This document shows, piece by piece, positions 10,703 to 20,951 of a stretch of DNA of 64,000 nucleotides; the stretch's first letter is position 1; each line of letters begins with the position of its first letter. This DNA comes from Flavobacterium jumunjinense (GTDB lineage Bacteria; Bacteroidota; Bacteroidia; Flavobacteriales; Flavobacteriaceae): assembly GCF_021650975.2 (NCBI RefSeq), contig NZ_CP091285.1, positions 4,464,001 to 4,528,000 of the forward strand, given 5' to 3'. The notes beneath the pieces were generated by a model, which was not told the DNA's origin, did no database searches, and saw only the letters and a program-made list of their open reading frames with translations. The position numbers and the translations under genes were made by a program.

Positions 10703-12462
10703 AATGGTAAATCTATTATTATGGTTGTTCCTCTTCCTTTTTTACTATCTATGGTAAAAGTTCCGTTTAGTTGTTCTATTTTTCTTTCTATATTTTTTAG
10801 TCCAATACCTTTTGTTTCATTTATTTCTAGTAAATCAAATCCTATTCCATCATCTTCAATCATTAGATTCATTTCATCGTCATATTGATTTATATAAATA
10901 TTTACTTCTTTTGCTGCTGCGTGTTTTAAAATATTGGCAGCTAATTCTTGGATAATTCTCAATAACAATATTTCTAATGTATTGTCTATTCTTTCATTTA
11001 AACCCGATGGAATAACATTGAATAAAATTTTGTTTGGCACAGTCATTTTATCTGCCATTTTTTTTACTGCTGTTAAGAGTCCTTGTTTCCCAATTACTCC
11101 GCTATTTTTTAAGTGTGCAATTGTTCGTACTTCATTATAAGCTTCATCCAGTAGTGCATTTGTTTTATCGAACAGTTCAAAATTATTATTTTGGTTTCTT
11201 ATGGTTTCAAAGTTTATTTTTAAAGTGGTTAACAAACTACCTAAATTATCATGTAGTTCGTCTGCGATTTTTTGTCGCTCTTTTTCCTGAACTTCTAACA
11301 TTTTATCAATCTCGGTTAATTGATTCTGCTTTAGTTTATTTTCTAATTGATTGACTTCAATTGTTTTTTGTTGCTCTACAATTTTCTTCTTGTTTGCTAT
11401 ATTTTTAAATGATAAAACACCTATTAGAATAGATAATAACAACAGAACCAAACTGACTACAATGGTTATTTTGTTTTTAAAATTAATTTGTTTTAGTGCT
11501 TTGTTTTCTTTTTCTTTTTCTACGGTTTTGTATTTTGTATCTATTTCTATAATGGCTTTGTTTTGCTCTTTTTCATCTAGAATATCTTGATACACTTTTT
11601 GTTTTTCTATAAAAGCAATGGCTTCTTTAAAATTTCCATTTTCTTTATAGGCATTCGCTAAAAAACCATAAATAATTGCTTTGTTTTTATTTTTAAATTC
11701 TTTTACGGGTATAGAATCTGCTTTATAAAAATATGTTATTGCCTCATCATAGCGTTTCATTTTTGTAAACACTACACCTTTATTAATATAGATATAGGAA
11801 ATGTATTCGTCTAGTTTATTTTTTTGATAAATAGGCATGGCTTTGTTGTAGAAATAAAGTGCTGAATCTAATTTTAAAATTCCGTCTGAAGCATAGGTCG
11901 CTCCTATATTTTGCATAATTCGCGCTTTAAACACCTCTTCTTTTGGACTTGTATTTTCTTTTAATGCTTTAAAAAAATAATCTATTGCTAGTTTTGGATT
12001 GGTGTTATAGAATGATTTTCCTAATTGCATATAGGCTTCACTAAGCCCTTTGGAATCGTTTGATTTTTCTGCATATTCAATAAACTCTTTGATATAGAGA
12101 TTGTAATCAATTTTATTTTTTTCGATAGCTAACAACAGTGAAACTATTTCTATATTTATAGTGGCTACTTTTGATAGGCTATCTTGTTGCACATAGGCTT
12201 TCTTTGATTTTAAATAATATTCGTATGCCTTATTGTCTTCGTTTACTAACTTATAAAAATTGGCTTTTAAATAATTAAAATTGGCTTTCTGATTTAAATT
12301 TAAAGGCAATTTTTCAATATCTTCAATTAATCTTTTAGACGCTTCAACATCTACCGTATTAAGTGTTTCTTTTAGTCTTTTTAATTGCGTAGTTTGTGAA
12401 AATGAAAAAGCAACAATAAAAATTGCTGCTATATTCATTATTATCTTTATCCTTTTCATCAT
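10699..12462 (-). CDS. TPR-containing sensor histidine kinase (HisKA_3 type)
   Basis: About 587 aa from the ATG at 12462. The apparent longer frame begins with TTG, and the ATG overlaps the upstream stop codon as TAATG. The protein has an N-terminal signal or anchor segment and tetratricopeptide repeats at about 40-310, which would lie in the periplasm. A membrane helix at about 335-355 and a coiled coil follow. The HisKA_3 dimerisation segment ERQKIADELHDNLGSLLTTL carries the phospho-His, and a HATPase_c domain has DDGIGFD and KGRGTTI. This TPR kinase layout is common in flavobacteria. It phosphorylates the adjacent NarL-type regulator, and its signal is unknown. Confidence 0.92.
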   Translation of the reverse strand: MMKRIKIIMNIAAIFIVAFSFSQTTQLKRLKETLNTVDVEASKRLIEDIEKLPLNLNQKANFNYLKANFYKLVNEDNKAYEYYLKSKKAYVQQDSLSKVATINIEIVSLLLAIEKNKIDYNLYIKEFIEYAEKSNDSKGLSEAYMQLGKSFYNTNPKLAIDYFFKALKENTSPKEEVFKARIMQNIGATYASDGILKLDSALYFYNKAMPIYQKNKLDEYISYIYINKGVVFTKMKRYDEAITYFYKADSIPVKEFKNKNKAIIYGFLANAYKENGNFKEAIAFIEKQKVYQDILDEKEQNKAIIEIDTKYKTVEKEKENKALKQINFKNKITIVVSLVLLLLSILIGVLSFKNIANKKKIVEQQKTIEVNQLENKLKQNQLTEIDKMLEVQEKERQKIADELHDNLGSLLTTLKINFETIRNQNNNFELFDKTNALLDEAYNEVRTIAHLKNSGVIGKQGLLTAVKKMADKMTVPNKILFNVIPSGLNERIDNTLEILLLRIIQELAANILKHAAAKEVNIYINQYDDEMNLMIEDDGIGFDLLEINETKGIGLKNIERKIEQLNGTFTIDSKKGRGTTIIIDLPL

Positions 12463-12923
12463 TACATGCAACCTTCAAAAGTGAGTACTCCTCCATTGCC
12501 TACTTTTGGTTCTTCTATTAAATCAAAGTCTGGAAATTTCGGCAAATTCTCTTGAAAGATTTTCAATTCTTTATCGGAACCATTAAATCGTTCATCGTGG
12601 AAACACATGAAATGAATTGCATCACCTTGTTTTAAACTAGAAAAATCTTTACCTCCGTTTATTGGTAATAAATCATTCAATTTTAAAGGCTGTTCATCTA
12701 CTTTTATTTTATTCAATGGAGCATCAAAATCATTCAAATCTTTATTTACTCCGTTTTCAATAAGTAAAACACCTAAAAGTCCGAAATAATCTTTACTAGA
12801 AATGTTGTAATACTTTACATATCTGTATTTCCCTTCTGGTAATTCGGGTAACACTGTTTTTATTTCAACAGTTTTCATTTCTCCAATGCTTACTATTTTT
12901 CCACACGATTGATATACTTTCAT
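12462..12923 (-). CDS. Hypothetical protein, first gene of the kinase/regulator operon
   Basis: 153 aa from the ATG at 12923. The frame can be extended to 12965 only with a TTG start. I recognise no family. It has no signal peptide. Landmarks are KVYQSCGKIVSIGEMK at the start, a central YRYVKYYNISSKDYFGLLGVLL, and a C-terminal VGNGGVLTFEGCM. The gene ends one base into the kinase ATG, so it belongs to the same transcript and is translationally coupled. It may be a sensory or accessory protein of the two-component system. Confidence 0.65.
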   Translation of the reverse strand: MKVYQSCGKIVSIGEMKTVEIKTVLPELPEGKYRYVKYYNISSKDYFGLLGVLLIENGVNKDLNDFDAPLNKIKVDEQPLKLNDLLPINGGKDFSSLKQGDAIHFMCFHDERFNGSDKELKIFQENLPKFPDFDLIEEPKVGNGGVLTFEGCM

Positions 12924-12965
12924 GGTTATTGTTTTTAAATTTATTTTGCTAAAATAACAATCCAA

Positions 12966-13303
12966 AATACTAAAAAAATCCCTAACAATGGGTATTTATC
13001 TTTTTAGCACTCGTTGGTTGAAACTCGTTTTTGATATGATTTTTCGCCAATTCATGTATTCCTGAATAGAAAATTGCATTACTTATAAGATGAATTACAT
13101 TGAAAGCGGTTCTCACTACATAAAAAAACAATCAAATTGACAGCTATTTATAATTACAAAAAAACGATCATTTAACAATAAGTTTACTTTTTAATATTTA
13201 AACAACTTTATAGTAACGATTTCTATATGAAATGTTTACTTTATAATAACGAAGTCCTCGTTACCTACTTGTATGTTTGTGAGATAAACAATTAAACTAA
13301 CTC
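12966..13303. other. Gene-free interval upstream of the choice-of-anchor I gene
   Basis: About 340 bp between divergent genes, without a convincing ORF. It contains a decayed copy of the operon terminator (aaaaaatccctaac at about 12972) and, near its right end, a dyad and a promoter element listed separately. Confidence 0.5.
13247..13279 (+). promoter_or_regulatory. Putative promoter with operator-like dyad
   Basis: TATGTTTG at 13272-13279 matches the TAnnTTTG -7 consensus, 24 bp before the ATG. No TTG lies at the usual distance upstream. Instead a perfect dyad, TAACGA-N5-TCGTTA (13247-13263), occupies the -33 region. This suggests a regulator-dependent promoter. Confidence 0.4.
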
Positions 13304-15505
13304 ATGAGAACAAAAATTACTTTACTATTATTCCTTATTTCACTCCAAAGTATTAAAGCTAAAACCTTTACTTGTAATCATTCTGCAACAGAACGACTTT
13401 CTAAAAATATAATTGCATCAACATTTCTTACTACAGATATATCTTTTTCTACTGAATTTTCTATTGTAAATGAAAATGATAATAGTGTAAATGTTATTAT
13501 TTCTTTAACGAATCCTTCTACAGGGACAACTTCTGTTGATTTAATAGCATCTTCTAATAGTACAGCTACCAATGGTACTCAATATACTTTTTCAAATCAA
13601 ACGGTTACTTTTGCTGCCAATGAAACTTCTGTAACCGTAACTATACCTATTATTAATAACACTTCATTTTATGGAGATACGTATTTTATTTTAGAACTAT
13701 CAAATCCTGTAGACGGAACAATTGTTGGTACTACTAAAAAAACTGTTTACATCTTAGAAGATGAAGAAAATACGCCTTCTACTTCTAGTGCTTTAGACAT
13801 TAATTTTCTAGCAAGCTATCTTGTTGACGCAACTGGTTCTGCCGAAATTGTAGCTCATGATCCTGTTTCGCAACGATTATTTGTAATGAACTCTACAGTT
13901 TCAAAAATTGAAATTTTAGATTTTTCAAATCCGTCTGCAATAACTCCAATTCAATCTGTTGATCTTTCAACTTATGGAATTGGCGGAACAAGTATAGCGG
14001 TTAAAAATGGTATGATTGCTGCCACTGTTGAAACGGCTAATTTTGCGAATGGAAAAGTAATTTTTATGGATACAAATGGAAACATTGGTGCTGTTGTGGA
14101 AGTAGGTGTGCTACCTGATATGGTTACTTTTACGCCAGATGGAACAAAAGTAATTACTGCGAATGAAGGACAACCTAATGATGATTACACAATTGATCCA
14201 GAAGGAAGTATTTCTATTATTGATGTAACTGCTGGTTATAATGCCATTCAACAAAGTGATGTTACATTGTTAGATTTTAATGCCTTTGATAGTCAATTAG
14301 CTACTTTAAAAGCCAATAATGTTCGAATTTATGGTGTGAATGCAAGCGTTTCTAAAGATCTAGAACCAGAATATATTACTGTTGCTGCCGATGGATTGAC
14401 GGCTTGGGTAACTTTACAAGAAAACAATGCTTTAGCAACTATAGATTTAGTAACAAATCAAATTACAACAATTACTCCTTTAGGTTTTAAAGATCATATG
14501 TTAGCAGGGAACGAGTTCGATACTTCCGATCAATTTGGAGAAATATTTATGGGAAACTGGCCTGTTAAAGGAATGTATATGCCTGATGCTATTGCTAACT
14601 ATACTGTTGGTGGAACTACCTATTTGGTTACTGCTAATGAAGGAGATTCTAGAGATTATAATGGTCTTTCTGAAGAAAAAAGAGTGGGAAGCGGTAGTTT
14701 TGTTTTAGACCCAACTGTATTTCCTAATGCCGATTTTTTAAAAGACAATAAAAACTTAGGTCGATTAACGGTTTCTAATGTTACTGGTGATATTGACAAC
14801 GATGGTGATTTTGATGAAATTCATGTATTTGGAACACGTTCATTTAGTATTTGGAATGCTACAACAGGAGCATTAGTCTATGATAGTGGTTCCGACTTTG
14901 AAAGAATTACAGCTGCCGACCCTGTTTATGGTGCTTTATTTAACGCAAGTAATAGTAGTACTTCTTTAAAAAATAGAAGTGACAACAAAGGTCCAGAACC
15001 TGAAGGTATTACTATTGCTGAAATAGATGGTGCTACTTATGCCTTTATTACTTTAGAAAGAATTGGTGGTTTAATGACCTATGATATTACGAATCCAATG
15101 GCTCCAACGTTTATTTCATACAAGAATAGTAGAAACACATCTAGCCTTGGAGGAGATTTAGGTCCAGAAGGAATTATTTATATTGCTCCACAAGATAGTC
15201 CTGTAAACAAAGGATTAGTTATTATGGCTAATGAAGTGAGTGCTACTTTAAGTTTATATGAGATATCGAATGATCTTTTATCGAATGAATCGTTTACTCA
15301 AAAAAATAATTTTGTAATTTATCCGAACCCTACAAAAAACGGTAAGGTGTATTTTAATGAACCAGTTAGTATTAGTTTGTATGATATGGTTGGTAAGAAA
15401 CTGATTGAAAAAGAAAACACACTAAGTCTAGAAATGAATTACCCAAAAGGGATTTATTTTATAAAAACAAAAGATGGAATCACACAAAAAGTAGTTGTTG
15501 AATAA
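13304..15505 (+). CDS. Choice-of-anchor I family protein with Calx-beta and T9SS sorting domains
   Basis: A 733-aa secreted protein with signal peptide MRTKITLLLFLISLQSIKA. A Calx-beta domain at about 45-155 (TFAANETSVTVTIPI, YFILEL) is followed by a long choice-of-anchor I region at about 165-665. That region has beta-propeller-like motifs: MVTFTPDGTKVITANEGQP, TANEGDSRDYNGLSEEKRV and GPEPEGITIAEIDG. The last ~70 residues (NFVIYPNPTKNG to QKVVVE) are a type A T9SS sorting tail. The family resembles the extracellular esterase/phosphatase-associated proteins of marine bacteria, and its enzymatic activity is not established. It is a single gene with its own promoter and terminator. Confidence 0.88.
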   Translation: MRTKITLLLFLISLQSIKAKTFTCNHSATERLSKNIIASTFLTTDISFSTEFSIVNENDNSVNVIISLTNPSTGTTSVDLIASSNSTATNGTQYTFSNQTVTFAANETSVTVTIPIINNTSFYGDTYFILELSNPVDGTIVGTTKKTVYILEDEENTPSTSSALDINFLASYLVDATGSAEIVAHDPVSQRLFVMNSTVSKIEILDFSNPSAITPIQSVDLSTYGIGGTSIAVKNGMIAATVETANFANGKVIFMDTNGNIGAVVEVGVLPDMVTFTPDGTKVITANEGQPNDDYTIDPEGSISIIDVTAGYNAIQQSDVTLLDFNAFDSQLATLKANNVRIYGVNASVSKDLEPEYITVAADGLTAWVTLQENNALATIDLVTNQITTITPLGFKDHMLAGNEFDTSDQFGEIFMGNWPVKGMYMPDAIANYTVGGTTYLVTANEGDSRDYNGLSEEKRVGSGSFVLDPTVFPNADFLKDNKNLGRLTVSNVTGDIDNDGDFDEIHVFGTRSFSIWNATTGALVYDSGSDFERITAADPVYGALFNASNSSTSLKNRSDNKGPEPEGITIAEIDGATYAFITLERIGGLMTYDITNPMAPTFISYKNSRNTSSLGGDLGPEGIIYIAPQDSPVNKGLVIMANEVSATLSLYEISNDLLSNESFTQKNNFVIYPNPTKNGKVYFNEPVSISLYDMVGKKLIEKENTLSLEMNYPKGIYFIKTKDGITQKVVVE

Positions 15506-15533
15506 TTAAAAATTGTGTTGTTATTGATTCCAT

Positions 15534-15559
15534 AAAGACCTTCCAAATGGAAGGTCTTT
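15534..15559 (+). terminator. Intrinsic terminator after the choice-of-anchor I gene
   Basis: A 12-bp stem (aaagaccttcca/tggaaggtcttt) with a minimal loop, followed by a T-rich tract. Confidence 0.85.
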
Positions 15560-15645
15560 TCTTTTTAATACCATCGCTTTCAAATAATTTTGGCTTTATT
15601 TGGAGTTCATTATCTAGTTGTTAAGGCATTTTACTTTAAAGTACT

Positions 15646-15887
15646 AACTTTTAGTATGAAAATTGATATTTATATATTCACAATATTTACCTTTAGTAAA
15701 GATTAATTTACTTTTAGTAAGTCAAAACATACTTTAAGTATATACTTTTATACTTAAAGTATCTATTTTTACAGCTTTAGTATTATTAATACTACTTTAA
15801 GTATCAAAATTGACCATAAAATGGTATAGTTACCCTTTTTGGGCTTGTATTTTATATCTTTAAGGTTGTAATTGAAGTGTTTTAGCT
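15646..15887. repeat. Array of imperfect palindromes with a strict 21-bp period
   Basis: Units resembling TACTTTtAGTA start at 15646, 15688, 15709, 15730, 15751, 15772 and 15793, each an exact multiple of 21 bp from the last. Weaker copies lie in the same register at 15814 (ccataaaatgg), 15856 (atctttaaggt) and 15877 (gtgttttagct), and the 15667 slot is degenerate. A further perfect palindrome, tactttaaagta, lies out of register at 15632-15643. The core of each unit is self-complementary, and the 10-bp spacers are not conserved. Two helical turns separate the units, so they face the same side of the DNA. The array lies between two converging genes and is not coding. Confidence 0.7.
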
Positions 15888-15952
15888 ATTCTATTTAGTT
15901 AAACACTTTTATGAATTTCTAAAGAACTAAATTCTTTTGATTATATATTCTA

Positions 15953-16591
15953 TTAAAAATCGAAATTATAGGCTACTAAAAATTCGAACCTAAAGTAATT
16001 TGTGGAATATGTTTCCTTCAAAGTGTATTCATTAAGTCCTTCAAAGTTTGTTGATTTATTCTTTTTCCCAGTTAAATAACTAATTTGAGTATCAATTGAC
16101 CAACCTGGAGAATTTCCGAAAACAAAACCTATTGCTGTTCCTATATAATTATAATCTATTTTCTGAAAATAAAAATCATTCTCATAGTTACGGTCTTTAT
16201 TTATTGTCTTTTTTCCTATTTTATAATTTAATGAAGTATAAAAAGAAACTCCTGTCCTATTTCTAAAATCATTGAAATCAAAATAATACTTATATTCGAA
16301 AATAAATGACTGATCGTTATGCTTTTGATAATTCCCTAAATCATGTACTTCTCCATATTTATCTTCTACCTTCTCTTCCCGCGGTGAAAAATAATTATTT
16401 ATAAATTTCACTCCTAAAGAATGATTTTTAAAAAACCCTTTCTCTAGTCCTACTATTGAACCAAAACCACCATCCAAAAGATTTATATAACCAATACCTT
16501 TTATACTTAAAGTATTTTTTAGATTATCCTTACTATATGGAACTTGTCCAAAAGAAAAAGATACGATGAAAAGTAAAAAATATTTATACAT
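15953..16591 (-). CDS. Hypothetical outer-membrane barrel-like protein
   Basis: A 212-aa protein with signal peptide MYKYFLLFIVSFSFGQ. The rest alternates hydrophobic and polar residues with many aromatics (HSLGVKFINNYF, SFIFEYKYYFDF, GVSFYTSLNYKIG), and the last residue is Phe (FLVAYNFDF), as in outer-membrane beta-barrels. No specific family was recognised. It is a single gene, and a TAGATTTG element (16610-16617, minus strand) 20 bp upstream of the ATG could be its -7 box. Confidence 0.7.
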   Translation of the reverse strand: MYKYFLLFIVSFSFGQVPYSKDNLKNTLSIKGIGYINLLDGGFGSIVGLEKGFFKNHSLGVKFINNYFSPREEKVEDKYGEVHDLGNYQKHNDQSFIFEYKYYFDFNDFRNRTGVSFYTSLNYKIGKKTINKDRNYENDFYFQKIDYNYIGTAIGFVFGNSPGWSIDTQISYLTGKKNKSTNFEGLNEYTLKETYSTNYFRFEFLVAYNFDF

Positions 16592-16630
16592 GATTTATTT
16601 TAAAGTAAACAAATCTAAATATTATAAACA

Positions 16631-16660
16631 AAAAAACCTTCCATTTCTGAAAGGTTTTTT
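16631..16660 (-). terminator. Intrinsic terminator after icmF
   Basis: A 10-bp stem (aaaaaacctt/aaggtttttt) with a 10-nt loop. It lies about 90 bp past the icmF stop codon, with a T run on the minus strand. Confidence 0.7.
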
Positions 16661-16749
16661 GTCTTTATTCTGTTTATATACAAGATACCTTGACAAGCTC
16701 GGCATAAGCGATTCACACAAAATCTTTTTCAAATATTTTGGTTCTCTGC

Positions 16750-19700
16750 TTACATATTCCTTCTATACTGACCACCTACTTCAAATAATCCTGAAGTAAT
16801 TTGACCTAGCGTACAGTATTTAGTAGCATCCATTAATAATTCGAATAAGTTTTCATTATTAATTGCAGCTTCTTGTAGTAAATTAATTTGCTCTTTTACT
16901 TTTTCTGCATTGCCTTTATGAAGGTTCTCTAATGTTTTAATTTGTAACATTTTTTCTTCTTCTGTTGCACGAATTACTTCTGAAGGAACAATTGTTGGTG
17001 AACCTTTAGAACTTAAGAATGTATTTACTCCAATAATTGGAAATTCTCCCGTATGTTTCAACATTTCGTAGTACATTGATTCTTCTTGAATTTTACTTCT
17101 TTGGTACATTGTTTCCATTGCTCCAAGAACACCACCTCTTTCGGTAATTCTATCAAATTCTAAAAGAACAGCTTCTTCAACTAAATCGGTTAATTCTTCT
17201 ATAATGAAAGAACCTTGAATTGGGTTTTCGTTTTTCGCTAAACCTAATTCTTTATTAATAATTAACTGAATTGCCATTGCTCTACGCACAGATTCTTCTG
17301 TTGGCGTTGTAATTGCTTCATCGTATGCATTGGTATGCAACGAATTACAGTTATCGTTAATAGCATATAAAGCTTGAAGTGTTGTACGAATATCATTAAA
17401 ATCAATCTCTTGAGCGTGTAATGAACGACCCGAAGTTTGAATATGGTATTTCAACATTTGTGCTCTTTCGTTTGCTCCGTATTTTAATTTTAAGGCTTTT
17501 GCCCAAATTTTACGAGCCACACGACCAATTACTGCATATTCAGGATCAATTCCGTTAGAGAAGAAGAACGATAAGTTAGGTCCGAAATCGTTAATATTCA
17601 TTCCTCTACTTAAGTAATATTCCACATAAGTGAAACCATTTGCTAAAGTAAAAGCTAATTGTGTAATAGGATTTGCACCCGCTTCTGCAATATGATACCC
17701 AGAAATAGAAACTGAGTAGAAATTACGAACATTTTCTTTAATGAAATATTCTTGAACATCTCCCATTAAACGTAAGGCAAATTCGGTAGAGAAAATACAA
17801 GTATTTTGTGCTTGATCTTCTTTTAGAATATCGGCTTGCACTGTTCCACGCACTTGTGCTAACGTTTTTACTTTTATATCATTATATACATCTGCAGGTA
17901 ATACTTGGTCACCTGTAACACCTAACAACATTAAACCTAAACCGTCATTACCTTCTGGCAAAGCTCCATTATAGGTTGGTCTTTCTGTTCCTTTGGCTTT
18001 ATAAATTGCTTTTATTTTTGCTTCCACCTCAGCAACTAAATCATTTTCTTTAATATACTTCTCACAATTTTGATCGATAGCCGCATTCATAAAGAAACCT
18101 AACAACATAGGTGCTGGTCCATTAATTGTCATCGAAACTGAAGTAGCAGGATGGCTTAAATCGAAACCAGAATATAATTTCTTAGCATCATCTAAACAAC
18201 AAATAGAAACACCTGCGTTTCCAATTTTACCATAAATATCGGGTCTAAGGTCTGGATCATTACCATAAAGCGTAACACTATCAAAAGCGGTTGACAAACG
18301 TTTTGCTGGTAAACCTGCACTCACATAATGGAAACGTTTATTTGTTCTTTCTGGTCCACCTTCACCAGCAAACATACGTGATGGATCTTCTCCTTCACGT
18401 TTGAAAGGATATAATCCTGATGTAAATGGAAATTCTCCTGGTACATTTTCTTGTAAATTCCATCTTAAAATATCGCCCCAAGCTTGGTACTTTGGTAAAG
18501 CAATTTTTGGAATTTGAGAATGTGAAAGCGATTCACTATGTGTTTTAATCTCAATTACTTTATCTCTTACTTTAAAGGAATAAATTGGATTTTTATATTT
18601 ATTTACTTTTTCATCCCAAGTAAGAATAACTTCCCAATTGTATGGGTCTAAGTTCATTTTTACGCGATCGAATTCTTTTATTAATAAAGAAACAAAGTCT
18701 TTATTTGAATCTTCAATTTGCAAAGAATCTTCAACTACACCTGCTTTATCAATTTGAACTGTACTACCTGTAACCGATTCTATAGTTTTGAAAATTCCAT
18801 ATAATTTTTGAACAACTTCCACTTGTGTTAAAGCTGTTTCATCATATTTACGATTGTTTTCTGCAATTTCAGATAAATAACGGGTTCTGTGTGGTGGAAT
18901 TACGAAAATCTTCTCACTCATTTCACGCGATATCTCAAATGTCGATTTTAAATCTGATTCCGTTTTCTCTACAATTTTATCCATTATAGATTTGTACAAC
19001 GTGTTCATTCCTGGATCATTAAACTGAGAAGCAATGGTTCCAAAAACAGGCATTTCGTCTGGGTTTACATCCCAAAGATTATGATTACGTTGGTATTGTT
19101 TCTTAACATCGCGTATTGCATCTAGAGCACCACGTTTGTCAAATTTATTTAAAGCTACTAAATCTGCAAAATCAAGCATATCGATTTTCTCTAATTGTGT
19201 AGCTGCTCCAAATTCTGGCGTCATTACATATAAAGAAACATCAGAATGATCCATAATTTCTGTATCTGACTGACCAATTCCAGAAGTTTCTAAAACAATT
19301 AAATCATATTTAGCTGCTTTCAATACTTGAATCGCTTCTGCAACATATTTAGACAATGCTAAATTAGATTGACGTGTTGCTAACGAACGCATGTATACTC
19401 TAGAATTATTAATAGCATTCATACGAATTCTATCTCCTAGAAGTGCTCCTCCTGTTTTACGCTTTGATGGGTCTACTGAAATTAATCCGATTGTTTTATT
19501 TGGAAAATCGATTAAAAAACGACGAACTACCTCATCTACCAATGACGATTTTCCAGAACCACCTGTTCCTGTAATACCAAGAACTGGAATTTTAGAAGAT
19601 TCATTTGCTTTGTGAATTTTATCTAAAGTTTTCTTTGCAATCTCCGGAAAATTTTCTGCTGCAGAAATTACACGAGCAATTTCTCTTGGGTTTTTATTTT

Positions 19701-20175
19701 CTAAATGATCTGCTTCATTTGTTAATTTATCTCCAATTGGATAATCGGAACGTTGCACCAAATCATTAATCATTCCTTGAAGACCTAATTCTCTTCCATC
19801 ATCTGGAGAATATATTTTTTCAATACCATATGCATGAAGTTCTTCAATCTCTACTGGAAGGATTACTCCACCACCTCCAGCAAATATTTTAATATGACCC
19901 GCTCCTTTTTCATTAAGCAAATCAAACATATATTTTAAGTATTCTGTATGTCCACCTTGGTAAGAAGTCATTGCAATAGCATTAGCATCTTCCTGAATAG
20001 CTGTATTCACAACCTCTTCCACACTTCTATCATGCCCTAAATGAATTACTTCACATCCGGTTGATTGAATGATTCTTCTCATTATGTTAATAGCTGCATC
20101 ATGTCCATCAAACAGCGAAGCCGCAGTAACTATTCTTACTTTATTCTCAGGAATATAAGGTTGTTGTTGTTCCAT
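16750..20175 (-). CDS. icmF: Fused B12-dependent acyl-CoA mutase with G-protein chaperone (IcmF type)
   Basis: IcmF interconverts isobutyryl-CoA and butyryl-CoA (or related acyl-CoAs) with adenosylcobalamin, and carries its own GTPase chaperone. The 1141-aa product has the IcmF order. A cobalamin-binding domain (about 12-145) has the His ligand at 25 in FDGHD, with EVIHLGH and SYQGGH. A MeaI-like GTPase (about 195-430) has P-loop GTGGSGKS at 203-210 and [10 protein letters not shown] mutase TIM barrel fills the C-terminal half. The barrel motif [19 protein letters not shown] is of the IcmF type, not the RQYAGFST type of methylmalonyl-CoA mutase. It is often annotated simply as a methylmalonyl-CoA mutase family protein. 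It is a single gene, and I found no cobalamin riboswitch upstream. Confidence 0.9.
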   Translation of the reverse strand: MEQQQPYIPENKVRIVTAASLFDGHDAAINIMRRIIQSTGCEVIHLGHDRSVEEVVNTAIQEDANAIAMTSYQGGHTEYLKYMFDLLNEKGAGHIKIFAGGGGVILPVEIEELHAYGIEKIYSPDDGRELGLQGMINDLVQRSDYPIGDKLTNEADHLENKNPREIARVISAAENFPEIAKKTLDKIHKANESSKIPVLGITGTGGSGKSSLVDEVVRRFLIDFPNKTIGLISVDPSKRKTGGALLGDRIRMNAINNSRVYMRSLATRQSNLALSKYVAEAIQVLKAAKYDLIVLETSGIGQSDTEIMDHSDVSLYVMTPEFGAATQLEKIDMLDFADLVALNKFDKRGALDAIRDVKKQYQRNHNLWDVNPDEMPVFGTIASQFNDPGMNTLYKSIMDKIVEKTESDLKSTFEISREMSEKIFVIPPHRTRYLSEIAENNRKYDETALTQVEVVQKLYGIFKTIESVTGSTVQIDKAGVVEDSLQIEDSNKDFVSLLIKEFDRVKMNLDPYNWEVILTWDEKVNKYKNPIYSFKVRDKVIEIKTHSESLSHSQIPKIALPKYQAWGDILRWNLQENVPGEFPFTSGLYPFKREGEDPSRMFAGEGGPERTNKRFHYVSAGLPAKRLSTAFDSVTLYGNDPDLRPDIYGKIGNAGVSICCLDDAKKLYSGFDLSHPATSVSMTINGPAPMLLGFFMNAAIDQNCEKYIKENDLVAEVEAKIKAIYKAKGTERPTYNGALPEGNDGLGLMLLGVTGDQVLPADVYNDIKVKTLAQVRGTVQADILKEDQAQNTCIFSTEFALRLMGDVQEYFIKENVRNFYSVSISGYHIAEAGANPITQLAFTLANGFTYVEYYLSRGMNINDFGPNLSFFFSNGIDPEYAVIGRVARKIWAKALKLKYGANERAQMLKYHIQTSGRSLHAQEIDFNDIRTTLQALYAINDNCNSLHTNAYDEAITTPTEESVRRAMAIQLIINKELGLAKNENPIQGSFIIEELTDLVEEAVLLEFDRITERGGVLGAMETMYQRSKIQEESMYYEMLKHTGEFPIIGVNTFLSSKGSPTIVPSEVIRATEEEKMLQIKTLENLHKGNAEKVKEQINLLQEAAINNENLFELLMDATKYCTLGQITSGLFEVGGQYRRNM

Positions 20176-20579
20176 GTGTAATTTTATCTAAAATTTTGTA
20201 GCGCAATTTACGAATTTATCATTTTATAAATAACAATGATGATTATAAAAATCAACAATTTCTTGTAAAAATAGTAACAATAGTTTTACTTAAGATTGTA
20301 AACATTAAAAATCATCCGTTTTTTGTCTCATTTTTTTTAATTTCCTTTTCAAGTAAAATGCTGTTTTTCATTTATAAGCTATTTTTATCTTAAAAATAAG
20401 CTTTTAATCGATAAAAAAACACCTTATATCGATTTTATCTAATTAGATTTTACTAATTTTTAGAATAAAAAACGAGTCAACATACCTTTACAAAAGAAAT
20501 AAAGAAGATGTTTACTTTTTATGATATAGAGTAAGAGAAAATATTGATATTCTTAATTTCATGTACTATTTGTTTTTGT

Positions 20580-20850
20580 TAGTTTTTGTAATGTATTAAA
20601 TACACTACAGGTGATCAATTAAAAAAATACTGAAACAGTAATTATTAATTCTGTGTATAAAGAATACTTTTAATGAAGTTCAAGAGGTCGACTTGACTCC
20701 ATTGTTAATAAAAGTAAATACATTATAAGCAGAATCGTTGCATTTTATATGCAACAAAAGATATTTTTTTATAGTCAAACCAATTTTTAATGTTTTAGTT
20801 TATTATTTTTGAGAAAAGGAGCGGTTGTAATGCACTGCTCCTTTTTATTC
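20580..20850 (+). ncRNA. Candidate small RNA ending in an intrinsic terminator
   Basis: A 9-bp stem (aaaaggagc 20814-20822 with gctcctttt 20837-20845) is followed by T residues and looks like a terminator, yet no coding gene precedes it on the plus strand. A second hairpin, gttgcat/atgcaac (20737-20755), lies upstream. A weak promoter (TTG about 17 bp before a TACTATTTG) near 20545-20575 could start a transcript of about 270 nt. No known RNA family was identified, and the 5' end is a guess. Confidence 0.3.
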
Positions 20851-20951
20851 ATCATAAAACTATTACTTGAATTCGCTTTATTTAAATTATAATTATAAAA
20901 AAAACATGTACAAAGGGAATAACATAAAATAGTTTTTGGTACAAAAATTGT

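Noticed and set aside
12924..12965. Longer start of the 153-aa protein
   Set aside because: It needs a TTG codon, while a good ATG exists at 12923.
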